NCBI GenBank assembly: GCA_910577925.1
Contig: CAJTOI010000015.1
Span: 24,090 to 88,089 of the forward strand
Origin: an uncultured Roseburia sp.
GTDB lineage: Bacteria; Bacillota; Clostridia; Lachnospirales; Lachnospiraceae
Length of the DNA: 64,000 bases
Reading direction: 5' to 3'
Shown: positions 1 to 9,157 of the stretch, one piece after another
Numbering within the stretch: position 1 is the stretch's first letter
How the letters are laid out: each line of letters opens with the position of its first letter
Made by a program: the position numbers and the translations under genes
The notes under the pieces: generated by a model
What the model was told of the DNA's origin: nothing
What the model saw: the letters and a program-made list of their open reading frames with translations, nothing else
The model's database searches: none

Positions 1-407
1 CACACACAGGTACCGTCCGCATCAAACATGGGCGACAGGGGCATCGAACCCGTATCGCTCTCCCGAATGGTCACGGTATACCGATCGTCCGCAAAGGTGT
101 ATGAACAGGTATACGTTGTGTCGCCCATCATTTCGTTCGGCTCAAACAGCGTACACTCCCCCTCGCCGGTAAAAGTCAGTTGCCATGCGGTAGTAAATCC
201 AAACGCTTCATTCTTTTCCTCGTAAATATAGGTATTGCCGATCACGTCCGTCGACTCCGCGCCCCCCGTCGGGGACGCTTCGGTCATATCGGCGCTTTCC
301 GTCGGGGACACCTCGCCGATATCCGCGCTCTCTGCCGCCTGCTTACCGCAGGCAGACATACTTACACAAAATGCCGAAACCAAAAGAAACAAATAAAATC
401 GTCTCAT
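1..407 (-). CDS. putative lipoprotein, C-terminus beyond window
   Basis: The reading frame opens at 407 behind a strong ribosome binding site (GGAGAGGTGAG) and runs off the left edge after 135 codons. The first 20 residues form a lipoprotein signal: MRR, a hydrophobic stretch, then SMSAC, where the Cys would be lipidated. A low-complexity linker rich in Ser, Thr, Glu and Pro follows, containing a repeated SADxxEVSP/SADMTEASP-like unit. After it comes a beta-rich segment (NTYIYEEKNEAFGF, TFTGEGECTLFE, YTCSYTFADDRYTVTI) that resembles small extracellular domains of clostridial lipoproteins that have no known activity. It is the last gene before the hydrolase, 21 bases downstream of that gene's stop, and may share its transcript. 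The function is unknown. The protein is expected on the outer face of the membrane. Confidence 0.8.
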   Translation of the reverse strand, partial: MRRFYLFLLVSAFCVSMSACGKQAAESADIGEVSPTESADMTEASPTGGAESTDVIGNTYIYEEKNEAFGFTTAWQLTFTGEGECTLFEPNEMMGDTTYTCSYTFADDRYTVTIRESDTGSMPLSPMFDADGTCV

Positions 408-428
408 ATCTCACCTCTCCGTCCCGCC

Positions 429-1310
429 TCACAGATATCTGTCGATAAAATTCCAGAGTAGCTCCATATTTTCCTCTGACCCGTACTGTTTATCCTCATG
501 GTCCGCGGTCGGAAGCGTCGTAAACTCAACCGTCGCCTCCGGCTGCTTTTGCCTGATTGCATCTACAAGCATTTCGGACTGCTGATACGGCACAAGCCGG
601 TCCATCTGTCCGTGCTGCACCAGAAGCGGCGCCATATTCGAATTAATCCAGGTAATCGGGCTTGCCTGCGCCACATACGCTTTCTCCAACGTCTGCAGCG
701 CGCCTCCCAGATAACTGCTCTCCGGCGAATCCGGCTCGTCGTGGTTCGCAAAACTGATTTTGTTTTCCCGCGCCTGCTCATCCATCACCTCAAACGAAAC
801 CGGGCCAAACTGGTCTACCGCTACATTGACATGGCAGTCTCCGGTAAAGCTATTCCCCTCCTCACCCGGAAACGCTCCGTTCGGAACATTCATTCCCAGA
901 ATTGCGCTTAAGTTTCCTCCGGCCGAACCTCCGATGACGCCGATGTGCGCCGCGTCCAGCCGGTACGCTTGTGCATGCGTCCGCGCAAAGCGGATTGCCT
1001 CCCGGCAGTCCAGCACTGCCGCCGGAAAGACTGCCTCGCGGCTCAGCCGGTACTCGATGGAGCCTACCGCGATTCCCTTTTTCAGAAACTTTAAATAGGT
1101 ATCCATGTGATCGTCCCGCTTGTCGCCGATGGCAAATCCGCCTCCGTGAATGTGGAACAGCACCGGAAACGGCCCGTCCCCCTCCTCCGGAAGATAGATA
1201 TCCATCCGCTGGTTCGGCGACTCCTGCGCATACGCCACATCCAGATATTTTCGTTTTACCCAGCCGATATCCGCCATCGGCGGTTTCTCCGGCATCACTC
1301 TTTTTTCCAT
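429..1310 (-). CDS. alpha/beta hydrolase, HSL-type carboxylesterase
   Basis: This is a 293-residue serine hydrolase of the hormone-sensitive-lipase type. Visible landmarks are the oxyanion-hole motif HGGGF at residues 55-59, the nucleophile Ser129 in GGSAGG, Asp237 in GQMDRLVP, and His271 in TADHED, which completes a catalytic triad. There is no signal peptide, so it acts in the cytoplasm on imported substrate. I start it at 1310: longer starts overlap the upstream transporter, and GGAGG followed by AGAGAAG lies just ahead of this ATG. Position 1328 is an alternative. It sits 28 bases downstream of the transporter gene and is probably co-transcribed with it under the LysR regulator. With UbiD/UbiX nearby, hydrolysis of a phenolic acid ester is a plausible role, but the substrate is inferred from context only. 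Confidence 0.86.
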   Translation of the reverse strand: MEKRVMPEKPPMADIGWVKRKYLDVAYAQESPNQRMDIYLPEEGDGPFPVLFHIHGGGFAIGDKRDDHMDTYLKFLKKGIAVGSIEYRLSREAVFPAAVLDCREAIRFARTHAQAYRLDAAHIGVIGGSAGGNLSAILGMNVPNGAFPGEEGNSFTGDCHVNVAVDQFGPVSFEVMDEQARENKISFANHDEPDSPESSYLGGALQTLEKAYVAQASPITWINSNMAPLLVQHGQMDRLVPYQQSEMLVDAIRQKQPEATVEFTTLPTADHEDKQYGSEENMELLWNFIDRYL

Positions 1311-1338
1311 ACTTCTCTTTTCCTCCATATCTGTTACA

Positions 1339-2760
1339 TTAAAACGGTTTTTCTTTTCCGAGCCCTTTGCGGATTTCCGGGAGATATTTCTCCACATCCA
1401 TCATCAGCACACAGATTAACAGGATGACGCTCACAATCGCTCCAAGCCATCCGTAATCAAAGCGGATTGCCGTCACAACGGATTCCGGCTGCTGAATCAT
1501 CTGTCCCATGGCAGGGAGCGCGCCCTCCGCCATATCCGCCCCGGCGTCGGCCATATCCATCGCCGGCTGAATATAACCCGACACGGCAAGAATCCACGCG
1601 GAGCAGGCGGAGCCAAAGCCGATACCGATTTTGGAACCGATGGACTGTGACGCCGACATCAGTCCCTCAGAGCGAATCCCGAATTTCCACTCTCCGTAGT
1701 CTGCCGCATCCGCGACAAACGCATACAATCCCGCGAACATCGGTGTGATGCCGAGCGACCGAATCACCGTGCCGACAATCACCATCGCAAGGTTATTCCC
1801 CGCCAGCCCCACGATCGAAAAGCCGAGAATCATCAGAATCGCACCCGCGCTCATAAATGCCCGCTTGGAATACTTATTTGAGAAATACGGCATAAAGAAC
1901 ATTGCGACAATACCCGGCGCCATGCCCGCCGGCATCAGAAGCTCCATGTACATCGGGTTTCCCAACACCACATTGCAGTAATAAAACTGCGCGCCGATCG
2001 CGTTTCCGTTGACAAAGAGAACCAACGCTCCCAAAATCAGCGCAATCCAGAAATACCTGTTTTTCAGAACCGCCGGAAGCTGTTCTCTCATCGGGACGGT
2101 ACTCTTTCCTTTTCCGCCCATTCCCTGCTCCTCCGAACCGTCCATCCCGACCGTCTCCTTACAGAACACGCCGGTAATTAAAATCAGGCCTCCGGCAATC
2201 ACGCCGAGAACCACACCCGTCACCGTCCAGCCGAATGTGAGCTGCAGTCTCGTAATCAGTGTGCCGACCACCAGACCCGCAACGCTGTTAATGATGGAAG
2301 AGACGGTTGCCGTCGTATTCCTGTCCTTAAAATCACGCGTCATTCTCGCAAGCAGCGCAGCATGTGCAATCCCGAAAATCGTATACACAATGCAGTTTAA
2401 GAATATGTAGGTCGCATACGCATAGACAAGCTTCATTCCCGCACTCCACCCCTGCGGAACGCTCACAATCAGGATGATTCCGATACACATCATCGGCGCC
2501 GCAAGAATCAGCCAGGGGCGCGCCTTTCCCCATCTGGTATTGGTCTTGTCGACGATACCGCCCATCGCAAAGTCCGTGACGCCGTCTAACAGACGGCATA
2601 CCAGAAACATCGTCGCTACCGCTGCCGCCGCAATTCCCGCCGTATCGGTATAATACGCGGTCAGAAATGTCGCCAGTAGCGTGCTCATCACGTTTCCTCC
2701 GCCGGCCCCGCATCCATAACTGATCTTTTTCCACATTGGAATCTTTTGATTCTCATTCAT
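1339..2760 (-). CDS. GPH-family sugar/cation symporter (MFS superfamily)
   Basis: This 473-residue, 12-helix transporter belongs to the glycoside-pentoside-hexuronide family, like MelB, XynP and UidB. The family signature is the loop after the second helix, DKTNTRWGKARPWL, with an upstream DGVTDFAMG motif. The start at 2760 follows GGAGGT by nine bases. GPH carriers import sugars and glycosides with Na+ or H+; close clostridial relatives are often annotated only as MFS transporters. It is the first gene of an operon with the esterase-like hydrolase, is divergent from the LysR regulator, and has a recognisable promoter with a palindromic box upstream. The context suggests uptake of a glycosylated or esterified phenolic compound. 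The family is clear; the substrate is not known. Confidence 0.9.
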   Translation of the reverse strand: MNENQKIPMWKKISYGCGAGGGNVMSTLLATFLTAYYTDTAGIAAAAVATMFLVCRLLDGVTDFAMGGIVDKTNTRWGKARPWLILAAPMMCIGIILIVSVPQGWSAGMKLVYAYATYIFLNCIVYTIFGIAHAALLARMTRDFKDRNTTATVSSIINSVAGLVVGTLITRLQLTFGWTVTGVVLGVIAGGLILITGVFCKETVGMDGSEEQGMGGKGKSTVPMREQLPAVLKNRYFWIALILGALVLFVNGNAIGAQFYYCNVVLGNPMYMELLMPAGMAPGIVAMFFMPYFSNKYSKRAFMSAGAILMILGFSIVGLAGNNLAMVIVGTVIRSLGITPMFAGLYAFVADAADYGEWKFGIRSEGLMSASQSIGSKIGIGFGSACSAWILAVSGYIQPAMDMADAGADMAEGALPAMGQMIQQPESVVTAIRFDYGWLGAIVSVILLICVLMMDVEKYLPEIRKGLGKEKPF

Positions 2761-2840
2761 TATGAATTACCTCCTCAAATCCTTTTGTTGACTGAAAGCT
2801 GTCTCGCGAAACGCGGCATCTCTGTCCTGATGCCATCCTT

Positions 2841-2869
2841 ATTGTAGCTTTGCATTTCTTGACAAACAA
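2841..2869 (-). promoter_or_regulatory. promoter of transporter-hydrolase operon
   Basis: On the minus strand TTGTTT (2864-2869) and TACAAT (2841-2846) are separated by 17 bases, a sigma-A-like pair with a weak -35 element, as expected for an activated promoter. The palindromic box at 2885-2909 begins 39 bases upstream of the -10 element. Confidence 0.55.
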
Positions 2870-2884
2870 TTCTGTTTCCCCTAT

Positions 2885-2909
2885 GATTAAGTCATACTTG
2901 GAATTAATC
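2885..2909. promoter_or_regulatory. LysR-type operator box, copy 1
   Basis: The 25-bp element reads GATTAAGTCATA-N3-GGAATTAATC. Its outer arms GATTAA/TTAATC form a dyad with the spacing typical of LysR recognition sites. It lies in the divergent region between the LysR gene and the transporter gene. A second copy, identical outside the central three bases, precedes ubiD at 5976-6000 in the same orientation relative to its promoter. LysR proteins usually bind such a site at about -65. Confidence 0.7.
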
Positions 2910-2932
2910 ATCCGCACCTGATGGAGGGAACA

Positions 2933-3868
2933 ATGAATACCGCCTATTTGAAAGAATTTACCGTTCTCGCAGAGGTCAAAAATTTCTGGGAAGCCTCCGA
3001 GCGTCTCTATCTCAACCAGTCCACACTCTCGAAGCATATCAAGCTTATGGAGACCGAGCTCGGCGTGCCGCTCTTTACGCGCACAACCCGCCGTGTGGAA
3101 CTGACAAGATACGGAGAAGCCCTGCTCCCCTATGCCCAGTCCATCATTCGGGCGGAGTTTGAATATTCCACGCTTCTGATGCAGATTCAAAACTCGGAAA
3201 AGGGTACGTTAAGTCTCGGAACAATTCCCTCGATGCCGCAGTACAATATCACCGGCCTGCTGTCCGCCTTTCAGAAACGCTACCCGAACGCCTCCGTCAA
3301 AATCACGGAGGACGACCCAAAAAATCTGTTCCGGCTCCTGCTAAACGGAAAATGCGAACTGATCTTCACGCGGGAAACCAAATTATCCTTTGAAAAAAAC
3401 TTTATGGAAGACACAAGTGTTGTCCGCATCCCGTATATCCACGACCATCTGATCGCTCTGCTCCCAAAAAAGCACCGCCTTGCCGATTCGCCGTCGCTTG
3501 CCCTGCGCGAATTAAAGGACGAAAGCTTTTGTTTCGTCAAGGAAGACTCTCTGATGTACGACATCTGCGTCAGCGCCTGTCAGGCCGCGGGCTTCATCCC
3601 TGAGATTACATTCACAAGCCACCGGATTGACAGTATTTTAGACATGGTTTCCGCGGGTTCACATGCCGCGCTGCTGATGGACCGGCACCTGCTGCCGCCC
3701 GATAAGGCTCCTTACGCCGGCGATCTGCCGTGGGTTTCCGTGGATATCACTCCCCACATCTGCTCACAGGTTTCCCTCTGCTATTTAAAAGAGCAGAGAC
3801 TGTCCGTCTCTGCTCAGAACTTTGTCGCTCTCTGCAGGCAAATGTGTATTCAGAACCGTACGGATTGA
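2933..3868 (+). CDS. LysR-family transcriptional regulator of the UbiDX/transporter cluster
   Basis: This is a 311-residue LysR protein. Residues 1-60 carry the winged helix-turn-helix (LYLNQSTLSKHIKLMETELG, then PLFTRTTR). The remainder is the periplasmic-binding-protein-like effector domain (LGTIPSMPQYNITGLL, CELIFTRE, HDHLIALLP). The start at 2933 is preferred because GGAGGGAACA directly precedes it; an in-frame ATG at 2921 lies inside that ribosome binding site. The gene is divergent from the transporter, and its 3' end overlaps the convergent ubiX by 19 bases. It very likely binds the duplicated palindromic box upstream of both neighbouring operons and responds to the aromatic substrate or a product. 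LysR control of decarboxylase and tannase-type operons is established in other Firmicutes; the ligand here is inferred. Confidence 0.92.
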   Translation: MNTAYLKEFTVLAEVKNFWEASERLYLNQSTLSKHIKLMETELGVPLFTRTTRRVELTRYGEALLPYAQSIIRAEFEYSTLLMQIQNSEKGTLSLGTIPSMPQYNITGLLSAFQKRYPNASVKITEDDPKNLFRLLLNGKCELIFTRETKLSFEKNFMEDTSVVRIPYIHDHLIALLPKKHRLADSPSLALRELKDESFCFVKEDSLMYDICVSACQAAGFIPEITFTSHRIDSILDMVSAGSHAALLMDRHLLPPDKAPYAGDLPWVSVDITPHICSQVSLCYLKEQRLSVSAQNFVALCRQMCIQNRTD

Positions 3869-4440
3869 ATCCCCTCCCACCGCCTGTATTCCGGCGTTTC
3901 AACCCCAAACGGCTCCACGAGTTTCGCGGCGCTGTGATACGTCATCTCCTCCACGGAACCCGGTCTGATATAATATGTCAGCATCGGCGGGATAATCCTG
4001 ACTCCCGGCACCACGGACAGTTCATACATATTGCGCAGATGGACGGCGCTGAGCGGCGTCTCACGCGCGGCAAGCACCAGCGTGCGCTGCTCCTTTAAGG
4101 TGACATCCGCCGCCCGTAAAATGAGATTGTCCGCATAGCCTCCATGAATGCCGGCAAGCGTTTTCATGCTGCACGGGACAATCAGCATCCCCTCCGTCCG
4201 AAAAGAGCCGCTTGCAGGGCCCTCTCCGATTTCCGTAAAGCCGTACACCCTGTCCGCAAGCGCTTCGATCTCTTCCGCCGTTTTATCGGTCTCATGTTTT
4301 AACGTAAGCCTTGCTCCCTTGCTCATAATCAGCCCCGTCTCAAACCGACCGTCCGCTTTTATCAGCTTTAAGCACTGTATGAGCAGCGGGCTTCCGCTCG
4401 CGCCGGTCGCCGCCACAATGATTCTCTTTTTCATTTTCAT
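3850..4440 (-). CDS. ubiX: UbiX-family flavin prenyltransferase
   Basis: This 196-residue flavoprotein of the UbiX/Pad1 family makes prenylated FMN from FMN and dimethylallyl phosphate, the cofactor required by UbiD decarboxylases. The N-terminal beta-strand and flavin-binding loop VAATGASGSPL is diagnostic. Further conserved features are IVPCSMKTLAGI, a run resembling LVLAARETPLSAVHL, and GVRIIPPMLTYY. The ATG at 4440 overlaps the ubiD stop in an ATGA arrangement and is preceded by AAAGGTGG, so translation is coupled. It is the second gene of the ubiD-ubiX operon and its end overlaps the convergent LysR gene. It is the dedicated cofactor supplier for the neighbouring decarboxylase. Confidence 0.93.
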   Translation of the reverse strand: MKMKKRIIVAATGASGSPLLIQCLKLIKADGRFETGLIMSKGARLTLKHETDKTAEEIEALADRVYGFTEIGEGPASGSFRTEGMLIVPCSMKTLAGIHGGYADNLILRAADVTLKEQRTLVLAARETPLSAVHLRNMYELSVVPGVRIIPPMLTYYIRPGSVEEMTYHSAAKLVEPFGVETPEYRRWEGIQSVRF

Positions 4441-5897
4441 AACCACCTTTTTGCATCCACATCCAGAAACCGTGCGCGCACAAAGCGCTGCTTTTGGTCA
4501 AACGGAACCGTACAGTCAAAAATTGTCTTGCATGCGATACCGTGGTCGCGGATACTCGCGTCGCAGGCCGGGTCATTCGACGGATCCAGCGGATGGCAGC
4601 GCACGCCCGGGATTGTGATGATGTCCGCATCCCCCTGAAACCTCGTGTTCATCGCCCACAGCACGTCATTCATATCAAACGGGTCCACATCCTCATCCAC
4701 GAGAAACACATGCTTTAACTCACTAAAGGCTGACAGCGCCAGCAGTGCGGCCTGCCTCTGCCGCCCCTCATCGCTTGGGAGCGTTTTCTTAAATTGTAAC
4801 ACCGCCATAAACTTTCCGCCTCCCGGCGTCGGACAGTACACGTTCTGCAACCGGCCCGGCATCGCTTTCTCAATCATGCCATAGATACTGGCTTCGGTCG
4901 GTATGCCCGCCATCGACACATGCTCCTCGCTCGGACCGATACAGGTCTGCATAATCGGATTCCTGCGATGTGTCACGGCAGTCACTTTAATCAGCCGGCA
5001 GTCGCTGCTCGCAGGCCCCGTGTATCCCGGAAATTCCGGCATCGCATAGCCCGTATGACTGTTCTGATCCTCCTGCACGCGCACGTTCGGAATCACTTCC
5101 CCCTCTATCACATACTCCGCATTGGCGATCGCCCGCTGGTTTACCGTCAGACACTGCGCCAGTTCCACCGGCTCATTCCGAAGCGCGCCCGCGACCGCAA
5201 GCTCGTCATAGCCCATCGGCGTCGTCGGCGGTTCAAAGCACGATCCGATTTCAATCGCCGGATCCACCCCTATGCTAACGGATATCGGAAGTCTCTGCCC
5301 CAGTTCCTCCGCCCGATCCGCCATCGCGCCGATATGTCTTGCACCCGGCGTAAAAAAGATGGACATCTCGTCCTTTCCCTGGATACATAACCGGTGAATC
5401 GTGACGTCGCCTACCCCGGTATCCGGGTGCGTCGCATAGCACATTCCAAGCGTGATATACGGCCCGGCGTCATCCGGGGTATTCGTCGGCGCCGGAACTA
5501 GCCGATACAGATCGAAATCGGCATCGTCCGCGCTATGCACGACCTCCTGACACGGGGCCGGCGCAGACGTCAGCACCGGCGCAATCGGATGATCCACACT
5601 GTGATACAGCTTTTTCCCCAGCTCCCCGGCTTCGCAGTCAAGCAAAGCCGCCACGCGCCTGCGGCTTGCCAGCACGCCGATCGCGACGCTTGCTCCCGGA
5701 TGCCCTTTCACATTATGAAACACCATCGCAGGCCCCTCCTTCGTCGGACGCATACAGGTCCCGCCCGCGCCGATGTGACGGTATACCCCCGCAAGCTCCG
5801 CCATCGGCTCCACCTCCACATCCGTCTCCGCGAGCTGTCCGGGCATATCTTTCAATCGTTCCAGCGCGCTCCGCAAATCTCTCACTTTATCAGCCAT
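4437..5897 (-). CDS. UbiD-family (de)carboxylase, gallate/hydroxybenzoate decarboxylase-like
   Basis: This is a 486-residue prenyl-FMN-dependent non-oxidative decarboxylase. Conserved UbiD segments are visible: VIEGEVIPNVR, KVTAVTHRRNPIMQT, GIPTEASIYGMIEKAMPG, VYCPTPGGGKFMAVLQFKKT and FLVDEDVDPFDMNDVLWA. The segment GYAMPEFPGYTGPAS and the tail KTIFDCTVPFDQKQRF match, from memory, the gallate/4-hydroxybenzoate decarboxylase branch (LpdC-like) better than classical UbiD, which has EGPFGE there. The start at 5897 follows GGAAGGAGA; the longer frame from 5960 lacks a ribosome binding site. It is the first gene of a two-gene operon with ubiX, under a promoter that carries the same palindromic box as the transporter operon. 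Removal of CO2 from an aromatic acid is well supported by family; the exact acid is not. Confidence 0.9.
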   Translation of the reverse strand: MADKVRDLRSALERLKDMPGQLAETDVEVEPMAELAGVYRHIGAGGTCMRPTKEGPAMVFHNVKGHPGASVAIGVLASRRRVAALLDCEAGELGKKLYHSVDHPIAPVLTSAPAPCQEVVHSADDADFDLYRLVPAPTNTPDDAGPYITLGMCYATHPDTGVGDVTIHRLCIQGKDEMSIFFTPGARHIGAMADRAEELGQRLPISVSIGVDPAIEIGSCFEPPTTPMGYDELAVAGALRNEPVELAQCLTVNQRAIANAEYVIEGEVIPNVRVQEDQNSHTGYAMPEFPGYTGPASSDCRLIKVTAVTHRRNPIMQTCIGPSEEHVSMAGIPTEASIYGMIEKAMPGRLQNVYCPTPGGGKFMAVLQFKKTLPSDEGRQRQAALLALSAFSELKHVFLVDEDVDPFDMNDVLWAMNTRFQGDADIITIPGVRCHPLDPSNDPACDASIRDHGIACKTIFDCTVPFDQKQRFVRARFLDVDAKRWL

Positions 5898-5930
5898 CGT
5901 CGTCTCTCCTTCCGTATTACGTTTGCCCTT

Positions 5931-5960
5931 ATTATAGAAAAATCTGCCCGCCGGTAACAA
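5931..5960 (-). promoter_or_regulatory. ubiD promoter
   Basis: On the minus strand TTGTTA (5955-5960) and a perfect TATAAT (5931-5936) are separated by 18 bases, about 30 bases upstream of the ubiD start. The palindromic box at 5976-6000 begins 40 bases upstream of the -10 element, nearly the same geometry as at the transporter promoter. Confidence 0.7.
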
Positions 5961-5975
5961 TTCCTCTTTTTCCCG

Positions 5976-6000
5976 GATTAAGTCATAACAGGAATTAATC
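5976..6000. promoter_or_regulatory. LysR-type operator box, copy 2
   Basis: This element is GATTAAGTCATA-N3-GGAATTAATC, identical to the copy at 2885-2909 except in the three central bases (ACA instead of CTT). Conservation of 22 of 25 positions in an otherwise unrelated upstream region, with matching promoter spacing and orientation, strongly suggests one shared regulator, presumably the LysR protein encoded between the two operons. Confidence 0.72.
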
Positions 6001-6032
6001 GTTCAACTGCCGGTAAGTCGAAATAATAACAA

Positions 6033-6212
6033 TCACAACACAAAAACGGCATTCCCGTAAGAGCCGGGATAAGAGGCGTTGGCAATAAATATCTGATCGA
6101 CGATGTTGTACAGCGCGCCCACAAGGAGCGAGATGGTGCAGGGGACCGCATATTTCCCCATCAGCCGCGAAATCGGCTCCTCCAATAAAAAAGAACTTTT
6201 TTTCGTTTCCAT
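6033..6212 (-). pseudogene. truncated MATE efflux transporter remnant
   Basis: A good ribosome binding site (AAGGAG) precedes an ATG at 6212. The frame encodes 59 residues that begin like a complete MATE (MepA/DinF-type) transporter: KKSSFLLEEPISRLMGKYAVP, then CTISLLVGALYNIVDQIFIA and SYPGSYGNA. MATE proteins are about 450 residues long. Here the frame stops at 6033 after half of the second helix region, and the deletion endpoint lies next to the ubiD control region. I therefore read it as the 5' stump of a gene lost by deletion. It is unlikely to make a functional transporter. Confidence 0.75.
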
Positions 6213-6420
6213 GTTTTTCTCCTTCTATGCAAAAACAGCGCATAACCCCGGCTGCTGAAATTACGCCAAAGGCTACACGCTGAATATACATAACAATAAT
6301 ATTTTGTAAACAAAAAACGCATGGCAATCAACCGGATTTACACAGTTTATGCCACACGTTTTTTCTAAAATATGCCAAAATTTGCAGTCTGTCAAATAGG
6401 CAAAATCACCAAATGTGCGA

Positions 6421-9091
6421 TCAGCCCACTTTCTTTGCCGCCCTTCTCTCCTTTCTCGCCTGCTTCCTCGCAAGATGCTTCTTCGTGCCCCACAGACAGT
6501 AGCCTCCGTACACGCCTCCGACGAAAATCAACGCCATCACAACGACAAGCACATAGACCAGCTTCTGCCAGCCGGCTTTGACGTTCATAACCTTCGTGTC
6601 TCTGTCGACGCCGTTCATCGCGTTGCTGTTTGCAACCACATATAGGAACCTGTGAGCCGCCGTGCGCGCGTTTTGCATCACGCCGGCGGTCAGTTCTTCG
6701 TCCGTCAGCTTCCACATATTATTTGCGGTATTCAGCCACATATCATTTCCTGCGGCAAGACCGGCGCGGATGTCGCAGTAATTAAAACTCGGGAAAGAGG
6801 TCTGGTCTGTGATGACAAAACCGTTAAAATCCCACTCGCCGCGGACGATATTCGTCATTACACCATCGTGCGCGCCCATCCAGCGTGCCCCGACCCGGTT
6901 CATGCTGCTCATGATCCCGTTTGCATTTCCTTCCGTGATCGCAAGCTCAAACGGCTTTAAATAAATTTCTCTGGCCGCCTGCTCATTGGAAAATACAGCT
7001 CCGCCGATCCGGTTTGTCTCCTGGTCATTTAACGCAAAATGCTTGATCGTGACAATTCCGCCCATCGCCTGCACGCCTGCCACTTCCGCGGCGCCCATCT
7101 TTCCGGATAAGAAGGCGTCCTCCGAATAATACTCAAAATTACGGCCGCTGCGCGCCGTTCTGTGGATATTCATGGCCGGCGCATACCACACGGCAACGCC
7201 GGAGGACAGGCTGTCCTCTCCGATAAGGCGGCCAAATTCCTCCACCAGATCCAGATTCCATGTAGAGGCCACTACAACTTCGGGCGGATACGCCATACAG
7301 CTTAAGTTGCCGCCCGCGAGCGTACTCGGCATCCGCGTTTTCCTCCGGCACGGGAACGGCCAAATCCGCCAGAAGTTCCTCCGGCGCCTCAAAGCTGCCT
7401 TCCGCGTAAAGCGCGGGCCAGGCGCCCGTCCAGTCGCTCCGGCTCAGATACGCAAAGTCCGCATCGTAAAAACGGATATCCACGTCCGTCATCTGATTTT
7501 CGATTTTCTCTCCGGTCACGGCCGATACCGCATAAGTGTCTGCATCTGTCTGCTCCTGCGTGTATGTAAATACCATCGCCGCATCCCCGTCCGCCGTCAT
7601 GCCGTCTGCGGCGGTTTTTCCTTTAGCGGAAAGGATATGGTTTAATGCCTCATGCGCATTTTTCCCGGCTGCAAGATAATAGTCTCCAGCCTCCGCGATA
7701 TAGGTGCCGTATCCTTCGCTGTCATAGACTTTCAGCGCCTCCTTCGGAGCCGTCACGGTAACAGTCTCTTTTTCTCCCGGTGCAAGAAGCGCGGTCTTTG
7801 CAAAACCTGCCAGCTCAACGGAGGCTTTCTCAATATGATTTGCGATATCATATTCCGTGTAGGGAGACTGCAGATACACCTGCACGGTCTCCTTTCCTGC
7901 CGCATCCCCGGTGTTTTCCACGGTCACGGATGCTTCAAACGCATCCCCGTTCTCCGTCACCGCATAATCCGACCAGGCAAATTCCGTGTAGGACAGTCCG
8001 TAGCCGAACGGAAACTGCACCTCGGCCGCATAATCATAATTCACTGCGGATTCCGTTCCAAGAACCACATCCTCATATCTCGTCTCATAGTAACGGTATC
8101 CCACATAGATACCTTCCGCGTAAACCATATACTTGTTCCCGGCTTCCACCTGGCTGTTTACAATCGTATAATCACCGAAATTTACGGCGGCTGGCGCCCA
8201 GGCGGGATTGTAAGCGTAGGTGTCCACAAGACGGCCCGACGGGTTTACCGTTCCGTTTAACGCCTCCCCGACCGCGTCCACGCCGCACTGTCCGAATGCT
8301 CCGATCCACAGACATGCGTCTACGCTGCCGTCTTCGAGCACAGACAAATTCATCGGGTTCGTCGTGTTTAAAAGCAGCACCACCGTATCAAACTTTTCCT
8401 GCGCAAGCTTTATCAGATCCACTTCCTCCGCGGTAAATTCCAGATACTCCGCCGGGAGGTCCATGCTCTCGCTTCCCCCGCGGCCGATCACGACAATTCC
8501 GGCGTCGCCGTACGCCTCCATGCTCTGCAGCACATCCTCGGTGTACTCCGACTGCGGCGCCTCGTGCGCCGCCAGATTCCCGGCTCCGGTCACACTCGGC
8601 GTCTCTTTCCGGTAGCCGGCTCCGGCCCCGGTCTCATAGAAATCCCATAACGTCCCGTTTACCTCAAAGCCCGCGCTCTCCAGCGCATCTTTAAGATTTC
8701 CGGCTTTCGAAGTGTCTACCGAACCGGCTCCGGCTCCCCCGTAGACCAGATCCACGGAATTTTGTCCGAGCAGGCTCACCCTCGCCCCCTGCGCAAGCGG
8801 CAGCGCCCGGTTTTCGTTTTGAAGCAGCACCATGCCCTCCCGCTCTAACTCTCTGCACATCTCCTCGGCAGCGAGCGCCATCTCCTCTTCCGTCGAATAT
8901 ACACTCTCATAATACTGCGGGTTGCTTCCGCCTTTTGTCTCCACCGTGGACTGCCCGAGCGCCATACTGATCATCGCCGCGTAGTTGTTCGCCAGCGGAA
9001 TCGCCACCGCCGCTGCGGCCGTCAAAAGCGTGACGACCAGTATCAGACATACGGCAAGCACCCTCTTTAAAATTTTTGCAAGTGTTCCCAT
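6421..9091 (-). pseudogene. membrane-anchored permuted GH3 beta-glucosidase, frameshifted
   Basis: The 5' part (start 9091, behind GGGGAGGTATTT) encodes an N-terminal membrane helix followed by the GH3 C-terminal-type sandwich domain (EREGMVLLQNENRALPL, GGAGAGSVD, EVDLIKLAQEKFDTVVLLLN, FPFGYGLSYTEF) and a fibronectin-III-like domain. The 3' part, in another frame from about 7335 down to 6421, encodes the barrel domain (PPEVVVASTWNLDL, GRNFEYYSEDAFLSG, KHFALNDQETNR) with the presumed nucleophile Asp in GFVITDQTS, then a second membrane helix and a basic tail. This order is the circularly permuted GH3 architecture. The frames change near 7310-7340. The region that normally holds the first part of the barrel (roughly 60-80 residues, from memory of homologues) is also missing between NADAEY and the PPEVV motif. 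Deletion plus frameshift means it is probably dead. Confidence 0.78.
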
Positions 9092-9157
9092 AAATACCTC
9101 CCCTATAATGTGATACATTCATTCTAAGATGAGCGTTATCTGTCATACAATCAAAAG

